DNA of 64,000 nt from contig DLKM01000025.1 in assembly GCA_002478945.1 (NCBI GenBank), forward strand, positions 77,331 to 141,330. The letters are read 5' to 3'. The notes beneath the pieces were generated by a model. That model worked only from the letters and a program-made list of their open reading frames with translations, was not told where the DNA came from and ran no database searches. Source of the stretch: Christensenella sp. UBA7588 (GTDB taxonomy: Bacteria; Bacillota; Clostridia; Christensenellales; CAG-917). The translations under genes and the position numbers were made by a program. The stretch's first letter is position 1, and each line of letters opens with the position of its first letter. Positions 17,773 to 24,258 of this stretch are shown here, one piece after another.

Positions 17773-18759
17773 TTATATTGTTTCTGCCGCCACAGCGACC
17801 TCAGGAGCGACAATAACCTCGTCCTCTATTACTTGTTCAGACTGAGGTTCTGGCGTCGTAGAGGCGTATTCTATAAGCTGCTGCATAAGGTCTTTCTGGT
17901 CTTGCATATAGTTGACCGTATCGACAGTTATATTTTCGTAACCCATACGATACCCCATAAAGCCGTTGAGTATTACGGGCAGTAGTTTCAGGCAGCACGC
18001 CGCAAACGTTGCCCACGTCGGATATTTTATAACGTCGAGCACAATTACACCAGTAAGTAGCGACGTGATTGTTGTCCGAATAAACTTTGCGACGTAATGC
18101 ACGCTACGTTTCGTTTCAGGTTTTATTCCGAGCGGAGACCGATGTCCGTTCCCACGCCCACGCTTAAAAATCATTTCAGGCGTCAGGTTTACGGGCTTTG
18201 TCTGATTCGCCCTGATTATCGCCTTTATCTGAGCTTTCGACAGGCTTTCGTCTGTTTGCAGCAACTTTTTGTCTTTGCCGACGTATTTGTCGATGTATTT
18301 TTCATACGAGATACCCACCTCGCTGAGAATATTCGTCCGAGTTTCCTTGAGTTCTCTGTCTATGTAATAACGGCAAAATTCGGTAAGCCTCGACTGATAT
18401 TTTCTTTCGATTATCTGAGCCTTAAGTCCCTCGTATTCGTTTTTACAGTCCTGATACGTGTCACTTACCCTGCCAGCTTTCAAACCACTGTCAGAGCAGT
18501 TGACATACATACTGTATGAACAGAAAAGCAAGATAAAGAACGTAAGCCCGAGTTGAGCCCAGAACTCTACCGACGTTATCTTTATTTCCGTCGTAAAAAC
18601 AACGATTACGACGAAAATAAGAAAGAACCCGACAAAGATACCAGTATTATTGAGAATACTCCGTGTGAGCCGCTTTTTAGCCGCTCCGCCTTTTTCTATC
18701 GCCGTTCCGAGACTTCTCGACGGCGTTCTTTCATAATCGTCTTTTTTGATAGTTTGCAT
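17773..18759 (-). CDS. phage membrane protein, function unknown
   Basis: 328 aa, last gene of the late transcript. Hydrophobic segments at about residues 35-57 (TGIFVGFFLIFVVIVVFTTE), 66-86 (LGLTFFILLFCSYSMYV) and a long pair at about 225-270 (ITSLLTGVIVLDVIKY; FAACCLKLLPVILNGFMGYR). A charged central domain (about 100-215) lies between them. C-terminus is rich in Val/Glu/Ala. SD GAGGTGTAACGT before the ATG. Position beside a holin-like gene suggests a role in lysis, injection or membrane association; no family recognised. Confidence 0.7.
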   Translation of the reverse strand: MQTIKKDDYERTPSRSLGTAIEKGGAAKKRLTRSILNNTGIFVGFFLIFVVIVVFTTEIKITSVEFWAQLGLTFFILLFCSYSMYVNCSDSGLKAGRVSDTYQDCKNEYEGLKAQIIERKYQSRLTEFCRYYIDRELKETRTNILSEVGISYEKYIDKYVGKDKKLLQTDESLSKAQIKAIIRANQTKPVNLTPEMIFKRGRGNGHRSPLGIKPETKRSVHYVAKFIRTTITSLLTGVIVLDVIKYPTWATFAACCLKLLPVILNGFMGYRMGYENITVDTVNYMQDQKDLMQQLIEYASTTPEPQSEQVIEDEVIVAPEVAVAAETI

Positions 18760-18762
18760 ACG

Positions 18763-19161
18763 TTACACCTCATTGCCGTCGTCCGACGTTTCTTTCTTTT
18801 CGTCTGGCTTTTTTTCGACGGCGTCGCCTGCTTTATAAACAAACGAGCCGCCCCAGTTTGCCACCGCACCTATTATAAATATCATTACCATTTGGTCTAT
18901 AATGTTTCTTAAACATATAGCCATTATGGCAAGAACTGTAAACAGCACGGGAATCGACGGAGATTTAAGCCAGTTTTTTATCTGGTTAAAGAACGGAATT
19001 ACGGAGAGAAACGCAAACACCAAGAAAAGACCTGAAACCGTCGCTGCGGAGCTTTTTTCAACCCAGATAGGAAACTGAGAAAGCGTTGCACCGAGCGGAG
19101 CCGCCACATCGATACCGATAGCGACGGCTTTTAAGATTTTGCCTTTCGTGGCATTTTTCAT
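18763..19161 (-). CDS. holin-like small membrane protein
   Basis: 132 aa with three or four hydrophobic segments (AVAIGIDVAAPLGATL; TVSGLFLVFAFLSVIPFF; IPVLFTVLAIMAICL; MVMIFIIGAVANWGGSFVY) and a charged Lys/Glu/Asp C-terminal tail. Size, topology and place at the end of the late operon fit a phage holin, but no family motif is visible. SD CGGAGGG. It ends 3 bp before the next gene. Confidence 0.5.
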   Translation of the reverse strand: MKNATKGKILKAVAIGIDVAAPLGATLSQFPIWVEKSSAATVSGLFLVFAFLSVIPFFNQIKNWLKSPSIPVLFTVLAIMAICLRNIIDQMVMIFIIGAVANWGGSFVYKAGDAVEKKPDEKKETSDDGNEV

Positions 19162-19164
19162 AGC

Positions 19165-20031
19165 TTATCCCTCCGTTTTGTTTTCCTCTACGGCAGGTGT
19201 TGCGTTTGCCGATTCAAGCAACGCCGACGCCTGTTCTACCGATTCTTTCAATGCAGGCACGTCCCCGAGCTTTTTGAGAGAGTCTGCATACGTCAGATTT
19301 ACAAGGTCTTTTACTCCCTGAGGCAAGTTCTTCGAGTTTGCATACACGGTAATAAGTATTTTGAGAATTGCCTGCGTCTGGACGATAACCGCACCGACCG
19401 CCTCATAGTTCTGCGTCTCGTTTTTCTTGTATGCCGCAAATTCGGTTTCGATTTTGTTGTAACCCTCGATAAGATTGTTTACAACGTCAACAACGTCAGA
19501 CTGGGCATTAGACGTAAACTTGACATCACGGGAAAGCCCGAGCATATTCTTCTTGCTTTTAATAAAGTTTACAAGAAATACTATAAATAATACGATGTCG
19601 CCTACGGTGGTCGCAAGGGCAATATAGTTATTTTCGAGCCATTCCTGCACTCTTCCGAGAAAAGTATGATTTTCGGGCGGCGTAACGTCGCTTTCGACCA
19701 CTTTAACAAGGTTAGAACCTTGTATATAAAATCGCCCGAGTTCTTCGCCCATTGCGGACAGCGTAAGCACGCCGTCGAGGTATGTATAGGAGCCTTTATA
19801 TTCGATTTCCTCCGAGCCGTGAACGGCGTGCAGTTTATATTCCGTTTCGGATAAAATCGTCGCCGAGTATTCGCCGCCGTCGTCGGAGAACGTATAAGTT
19901 TCGCCTATTACGAGCGGCGTCGCTGCCTCTTCTGCGTGGGCGACGTTTGCCGTAGTAAAACCGCAAAGCACGAACGAGAGAGACAAAGCCATAAAGCAGC
20001 ACATAAGTGCAAAGATAAGTCTTTTTTTCAT
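19165..20031 (-). CDS. exported/membrane-anchored phage protein with coiled coil
   Basis: 288 aa. Residues 1-32 are a clear Sec signal peptide (MKKRLIFALMCCFMALSLSF, then an AHA-EE-type cleavage site). Residues about 40-110 form a small beta-rich domain (GETYTFSDDGGEYSATILSE), with a membrane segment at about 145-170 (ALATTVGDIVLFIVFLVNFI). After that comes a cytoplasmic helical/coiled-coil region. A signal peptide on a late phage gene suggests action at or outside the membrane, for example in lysis or superinfection control. Function unknown. Confidence 0.65.
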   Translation of the reverse strand: MKKRLIFALMCCFMALSLSFVLCGFTTANVAHAEEAATPLVIGETYTFSDDGGEYSATILSETEYKLHAVHGSEEIEYKGSYTYLDGVLTLSAMGEELGRFYIQGSNLVKVVESDVTPPENHTFLGRVQEWLENNYIALATTVGDIVLFIVFLVNFIKSKKNMLGLSRDVKFTSNAQSDVVDVVNNLIEGYNKIETEFAAYKKNETQNYEAVGAVIVQTQAILKILITVYANSKNLPQGVKDLVNLTYADSLKKLGDVPALKESVEQASALLESANATPAVEENKTEG

Positions 20032-20046
20032 AGATAACCTCCAAAG

Positions 20047-20511
20047 TTATGTAATATCGTATCCCTCAAGCAGCTTTGCGATTTTTTCTTCAAGCTCCGA
20101 ATATTTTTCAGCTACAGTTTGTAATTCCGTTTTTATCTTCTGCATATCGAGCTGTATTTCGGCTACGATTCTCGGTAAGTCGCCGTCATTCGGAGCAACG
20201 AGCACTCCAGAGCCAGCCACAGGCTCCGCCTTAAGCTCTTCGCAGACAAAAACAGGCGTTGACGTCTTGCCGTTCATAACGGTAACAGCTACGTTTATTT
20301 CGCCCTTTAAGAACTCCGCAGGCACGCTGCAAGTTTTATCCTGCAGTGTTCTGTAAATTGAGTCTCCCGTTGCATAACTCTCGAAAATAGCTACGGCGTC
20401 GTCGGGGGCGTCCGAAAAGGTAATAATCAATTCGTCCGAAACGATTTCAGGCTGTCTCGTCAAGAGTATGCCTTTCTTGAAGTCTCTCAAAATTTTGTAT
20501 TCCATTTTCAT
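20047..20511 (-). CDS. phage structural-type protein with C-terminal coiled coil
   Basis: 154 aa. N-terminal beta domain (YKILRDFKKGILLTRQPEIV; PDDAVAIFESYATGDSIY) and C-terminal coiled coil from about residue 115 (LDMQKIKTELQTVAEKYSEL). This domain order resembles proteins that attach to tail fibres or baseplates. SD AAGGAGCGG before the ATG. It follows the VR1 target gene by 10 bp, so it may be a partner of the diversified protein. Confidence 0.5.
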   Translation of the reverse strand: MKMEYKILRDFKKGILLTRQPEIVSDELIITFSDAPDDAVAIFESYATGDSIYRTLQDKTCSVPAEFLKGEINVAVTVMNGKTSTPVFVCEELKAEPVAGSGVLVAPNDGDLPRIVAEIQLDMQKIKTELQTVAEKYSELEEKIAKLLEGYDIT

Positions 20512-20521
20512 ATCCGCTCCT

Positions 20522-22270
20522 TTATTCGACTTTGGCGTCGAGTACGCATTTTACGCCCCCGAGTTTGATGTCTCCCTCGGTATCGTTTCGCATAACCACG
20601 ATTTTCAAAATAACTTTCCAGTAGGTTACGCCCTGCTGTTTTGCTCCGTTTGTGAATACGTGGTTTATATTCGCTTTGACAGCCGTTGTGATGTCGTCCC
20701 AGACTGGCTGCGTATCGTTACCGTTATTACACGCAAGCACCTGTAAACCAGCCGCAAAGGGTTTTATGAGGTCGAGTTCGACGTTTATTGCTTTCGGCTG
20801 CACGGCAATATTTCCTGTCGGAGAGTATTCGAGTTCGAGAACGCCTGCACTTTTGGTAAAGTGTTTCGTTTGCGTTACCGTCGCCGCCTCGTCCGAGGCA
20901 ATGATTTTGATGTAATTGTCGCCTACAGCGATAGCTCCCCACTGTGCCGACGTTATCTCAAACGTTTGCTGTTGCCCTGCTGCCGCCTGATACGTTCTGA
21001 GCAGTGTAGAGTTCAGATACTCCTTGACGGTAATGTTTGCGTCGTCTCCGTCGTATATCGTGTAACTATACGAAAATCTCGTCGGTTTTTCTCCGAGGTT
21101 GCTTTCGTCACCCGATATAAACGGAGGAAAGTTATCCTGAACGACGTAAACGGGCGACGTCGCATAGTCCGATTCCTCTTCGGAGTTTACTGATTTGACC
21201 CTGTATTGCAAGCTTTGATACGAACTGAGCACGTTTTCGGTGTAACTTCTTGCCGTGCCGCTATATATCTGTGCAAACGCACCGTTGTTGACGCTGCGTT
21301 CCAAAACATAGCTCGTCGCATTGCCGACCTCAGTCCACGTTATTTTTGCCGTGCCGCCCTCAATTCCGCCCGTTTCCTGCGTCGGTTGGCAGTATATCGG
21401 GTTTGATACCGAGATTTCAGGAGCCGACAGACCCGTATCCAAGTTGAGAGTATAACAACCGTCCGAGTCGGTCGAATCGGAGACAGAGACTCCAGAGTCC
21501 AGATTGCAAAGCGGACGCACGCCGCGGCCACCGTAATACGCAAGGCCGTAGTACAAACTACCGTCCGAAGAGACACCGCGAACATCGTACGAGTCCGACG
21601 AGTCAGGAGTTCTGAGCCAGTAATACCAGTTGGCACCTGCCGTAACCGCAGAAGAGCCTTTATTTGCGTTGTCTTGAGCGGCGTAAGCCGAAATTTGAGC
21701 AATTCTTATTGCGTTAGTGTTTGCACTAAAATACGACAGGAGGCTGCCCTCCATAATACTGTTTTCCGCAGCTCCGAACAGTTCAGCTCTGGACGGTAAG
21801 AAAAATTTTCTTACAATAGACTCATAACTACCGCCGTCGGTAACAGTGTTCAGGGCGACTTTTAACGTGGTATCCTTAAGAGCTGATACAAAAGCGTCGT
21901 CGAAACCAGCCAAAAAACCTGAGTCAGTATCATAAAGGTTTCTGGAAACGTATGATGTGCTATTCGGCGACTGGTCTGCGGAATGCCTTGCGGAATACCA
22001 TTGACCTGCCGCAGCAGTAGAGTTGAGCCACTGGTCGAGGTTGGAAACGGAATATTTGTTGTTTCCGTAACTTTTACGATTGCTGTCGCTGTTATTCGGT
22101 TCTTTTGCGTCAAAGGCACGCAAGAGAATAATCTTCTCGGTTATGAGCGTCGTCGAGTTCTCGGGATAACCGTCGTGGTCTTTATCCGCCTTTAGAAAAA
22201 TGATGTCTCCCAAAACGGAGTGCGATATTTTAATTTTTGAGCCTATCGCAAGGCTGCCGAGTGTTGCCAT
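20522..22270 (-). CDS. DGR target protein 1 (DUF6273/C-type-lectin-like variable domain plus fibronectin-III-like domain)
   Basis: 582 aa. Residues about 1-285 look like a DUF6273 domain, related to the C-type-lectin-like folds diversified by DGRs (VSNLDQWLNS; FFLPSRAELFGA; NWYYWLRTPDSSDSYDVRGV). Variable residues encoded by VR1 are about 221-254, ending GGRGVRPLC. Unlike most DGR targets, the VR is internal: about 330 residues follow, including a FnIII-like segment (about 300-375, YVLERSVNNGAFAQIYSG) and further beta-rich sequence. The ATG at 22270 lies inside the 3' end of the RT gene (41-bp overlap) and has an AAAGGAGG box. Next to the tail fibre, it is likely a receptor-binding virion protein. 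Confidence 0.85.
   Translation of the reverse strand: MATLGSLAIGSKIKISHSVLGDIIFLKADKDHDGYPENSTTLITEKIILLRAFDAKEPNNSDSNRKSYGNNKYSVSNLDQWLNSTAAAGQWYSARHSADQSPNSTSYVSRNLYDTDSGFLAGFDDAFVSALKDTTLKVALNTVTDGGSYESIVRKFFLPSRAELFGAAENSIMEGSLLSYFSANTNAIRIAQISAYAAQDNANKGSSAVTAGANWYYWLRTPDSSDSYDVRGVSSDGSLYYGLAYYGGRGVRPLCNLDSGVSVSDSTDSDGCYTLNLDTGLSAPEISVSNPIYCQPTQETGGIEGGTAKITWTEVGNATSYVLERSVNNGAFAQIYSGTARSYTENVLSSYQSLQYRVKSVNSEEESDYATSPVYVVQDNFPPFISGDESNLGEKPTRFSYSYTIYDGDDANITVKEYLNSTLLRTYQAAAGQQQTFEITSAQWGAIAVGDNYIKIIASDEAATVTQTKHFTKSAGVLELEYSPTGNIAVQPKAINVELDLIKPFAAGLQVLACNNGNDTQPVWDDITTAVKANINHVFTNGAKQQGVTYWKVILKIVVMRNDTEGDIKLGGVKCVLDAKVE
21507..21609 (-). repeat. DGR variable repeat VR1
   Basis: Aligns without gaps to the TR at 23480-23582. 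18 of 103 positions differ, and all 18 are T in the TR on plus (A in the coding sense); none of the 75 non-T positions differs. The 3' flank (coding sense) carries a perfect hairpin GACTC-TG-GAGTC (21499-21488), 8 nt beyond the repeat. Confidence 0.98.
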
Positions 22271-23315
22271 TTTTTGTTTTTTCCTCCTTTGGGAATAATT
22301 CGTTGTAGTAAGATTCTATTTCTTTCAGCAAGTGGTAGCAGTTGCCTCGGGACATATGCCCGACGGTGCTTTGCCACGAGCACTCTATACGCTCCATAGG
22401 CAATTTGCCTTGCTCGTTCAGCCGTTTCATTTTGCGGAACTTTCGGCGTATTTTGTGCTTTTTATCGCTCCTGAGTTTCATAATAACCTTACCTGTGTCT
22501 GTCAGGTAGGTGTGGAACCCGAGGAAGTCAATTCCGTTACGCAAAGGAAAGATATTCGTCTTTTCGTTAAGCTCAAGCCCTAAATCTTTTACGAAAGCCC
22601 GTATTTTCACGAGGCAATCTTGCAGCACGGCTTTGTCTTTATGAACAAGATAAAAATCGTCCATATATCTGCCATACATCTTGATTCCGAGCTTTTCCTT
22701 TACGTAATGGTCTAACCCGTTCAGGTAAAGCAAAGCGAAAAGTTGCGAGCTCTGATTTCCTATCGGTATTCCAACCTTTCCCTCCGTGCTGTCGATTATC
22801 ATATCACATAGCCAGAGAGTATCTGGGCAGGATATAAACCGTCTCAATTTCTTTTTGAGAATCTCGTGGTCTATGTTGTAAAAATACTTTCTGACATCGC
22901 ACTTGAGCACCCAGCCCTCGGCTGTGCCGTTCTGGCGATAATACCGCAACAAAAAGCATTTCAAACGTTGTAGTCCAAAGTCCGTGCCTTTGCCGACCTG
23001 CGAGGCGTAATTGTCGGTTATAAACGATTTCGTTAAAATCGGTTCTAATACGTTGTCGCAGAGCGAGTGTTGGACGACTTTGTCTTTATAACTGTTACTC
23101 ATAACAAGCCGTTCCTTTGGTTCGTAGACCTTGAAAACGTTATACGGAGACAGCGTGTAGGTCTTCGTAATAAGCTGTCTCTTTAGCAGTAGCAACGCCT
23201 CAAGTAAATTTATCTCGAATTTGACGGCGGCGTCTTTCCAACGCTTGCCTCTACGAGCCTTGAGATACGCAGCATAGAGATTCTCTAAATCGTAAATCTT
23301 TTCGTATTCCTGCAT
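22230..23315 (-). CDS. DGR reverse transcriptase
   Basis: 361 aa. Copies the TR RNA with errors at adenines. The RT palm has GRYMDDFYLV (about 240-249), the DGR-type motif 4 GIPIGNQSSQLFALL (group II intron enzymes have QG...SP here), motif WVLKCDVRKYFYNIDHEIL and the GIDFLGFH motif. No maturase (X/En) domain. I use ATG 23315; a TTG three codons earlier is possible, with AAGGAA nearby. It overlaps the target gene by 41 bp and lies about 165 bp after the TR in the direction of transcription. Confidence 0.96.
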   Translation of the reverse strand: MQEYEKIYDLENLYAAYLKARRGKRWKDAAVKFEINLLEALLLLKRQLITKTYTLSPYNVFKVYEPKERLVMSNSYKDKVVQHSLCDNVLEPILTKSFITDNYASQVGKGTDFGLQRLKCFLLRYYRQNGTAEGWVLKCDVRKYFYNIDHEILKKKLRRFISCPDTLWLCDMIIDSTEGKVGIPIGNQSSQLFALLYLNGLDHYVKEKLGIKMYGRYMDDFYLVHKDKAVLQDCLVKIRAFVKDLGLELNEKTNIFPLRNGIDFLGFHTYLTDTGKVIMKLRSDKKHKIRRKFRKMKRLNEQGKLPMERIECSWQSTVGHMSRGNCYHLLKEIESYYNELFPKEEKTKNGNTRQPCDRLKN

Positions 23316-23392
23316 AGATTTCAAAAATTCCTTATCGCATATAGCTATTGCCTTTTCTTATGAAAATGCCGTTGCGTCGATAATCTTGTATT

Positions 23393-23411
23393 TATCCTTT
23401 CGGAAAGGATA
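23393..23411 (-). other. hairpin between TR and RT
   Basis: TATCCTTT-CGG-AAAGGATA, an 8-bp perfect stem with a 3-nt loop, 69 bp downstream of the TR in the transcribed direction. It may be part of the TR RNA structure used by the RT/Avd complex. Confidence 0.5.
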
Positions 23412-23479
23412 TGCTCTCCTTTGATTGGTGGAGTGCTGCTTTCGCCCAAATATGGCTACTCGGTCTGACTTTATACCAC

Positions 23480-23582
23480 CAAAGCGGACGCACGCCGTTG
23501 TTACCGTTATACGCATTGTTGTTGTTCAAACTACCGTCCGAATTGACATTGCGAACATTGTACGAGTTCGACGAGTTAGGAG
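23480..23582 (-). repeat. DGR template repeat (TR)
   Basis: 103 bp, non-coding, between the Avd-like gene and the RT. Read on minus in the VR frame it would encode an asparagine-rich peptide (SLNNNNAYNGNNGVRPL at the end), 12 AAC/AAT codons in all. That is the hallmark of templates whose adenines are randomised. 28 Ts on plus; 18 are changed in VR1, and 17 of the first 25 are changed in VR2. Confidence 0.98.
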
Positions 23583-23613
23583 GGGCAGAGCATACCCTAA
23601 GAGATGTACTTAA

Positions 23614-24030
23614 TCAACCGTTATGACTGCTGTTCCGCTTGTCGCTATTCCTCCAAGCGGCAGTCATACGTTTGACTTCTACGACAAGCCCACTCCAGTA
23701 TGCTACCGATTTCATTTCGAGTTCGATAGTCTTAAGTTTGTAGGCTAACTCTATCATTGTGTTAAGCAATTTGCACGACACTATCGCCTCTTTCTGGCAC
23801 TCATATCTGGAGCGTCTTTCGGCGGCGTCGTTAATGTCGCACTCGTTTGCTCGGACAAGGTTTTCATAGATGTCGATAGAGATATTTTCTATTCTGGCAC
23901 CTATCGAAAACCTATATTTCTTAGGAAAATGGTTTGTGTTTGCTGTCATTTTGCAGCTGTGTTCCATAAGGTCTTTCGCTTTTGTAATGACAGCCATTTC
24001 CTTAGGGTTACGTTCGTTTACTTTTAACAA
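23614..24030 (-). CDS. avd: Avd-like DGR accessory protein (four-helix bundle)
   Basis: 138 aa, basic, all-helical by appearance, with the Avd/four-helix-bundle core HFPKKYRFSIGARIENISID at about residues 34-53. Avd forms a pentameric barrel that binds the RT and TR RNA (family knowledge). Start is either TTG 24030, inside the upstream stop (TATTGTTAA) with GGGAGGG 8 nt before it, or ATG 23997 with a poorly spaced AAGGA. Encoded immediately upstream of the TR. Confidence 0.85.
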   Translation of the reverse strand: MLKVNERNPKEMAVITKAKDLMEHSCKMTANTNHFPKKYRFSIGARIENISIDIYENLVRANECDINDAAERRSRYECQKEAIVSCKLLNTMIELAYKLKTIELEMKSVAYWSGLVVEVKRMTAAWRNSDKRNSSHNG

Positions 24031-24248
24031 TACAGATACCCTCCCGACAGATTGCTATTTCCGTTGAGCAGCGAGCAGCCGTCAAGATTTGTAAAGACCT
24101 TAATATACTGCGTGCCGCCGAGCGTTTCGTGCACCTGTTTTATTTTTTCTGCCGCAGCGGCGTTGTCGTCCACAGTCGCTTTCAACGCCTTAATCGTTTC
24201 GAGCAGTTCAAGAGGGTTAGATACGTTTTTAAGTTTGATTTTGTCCAT
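24024..24248 (-). CDS. small phage protein between tail fibre and Avd
   Basis: 74 aa: MDKIKLKNVSNPLELLETIK, a helix, then a short beta segment (GGTQYIKVFTNLDGCSLL) ending SGGYLYC. SD ATAGGAGG. Its end overlaps the start of the Avd gene. The C-terminal part resembles the end of the tail fibre (GAQYCRVFANGKITNF), so it may be a tail-tip partner or fibre chaperone. Function unknown. Confidence 0.6.
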   Translation of the reverse strand: MDKIKLKNVSNPLELLETIKALKATVDDNAAAAEKIKQVHETLGGTQYIKVFTNLDGCSLLNGNSNLSGGYLYC

Positions 24249-24258
24249 AAATTACCTC

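Noticed and set aside
22230..23315. Group II intron or retron reverse transcriptase
   Set aside because: No maturase domain, intron ends or msr/msd found, while TR/VR pairs with adenine-only changes identify a DGR.
23411..23626. 71-codon open frame on plus over the TR
   Set aside because: Opposite strand to all DGR components, no SD; the region is the non-coding template RNA.
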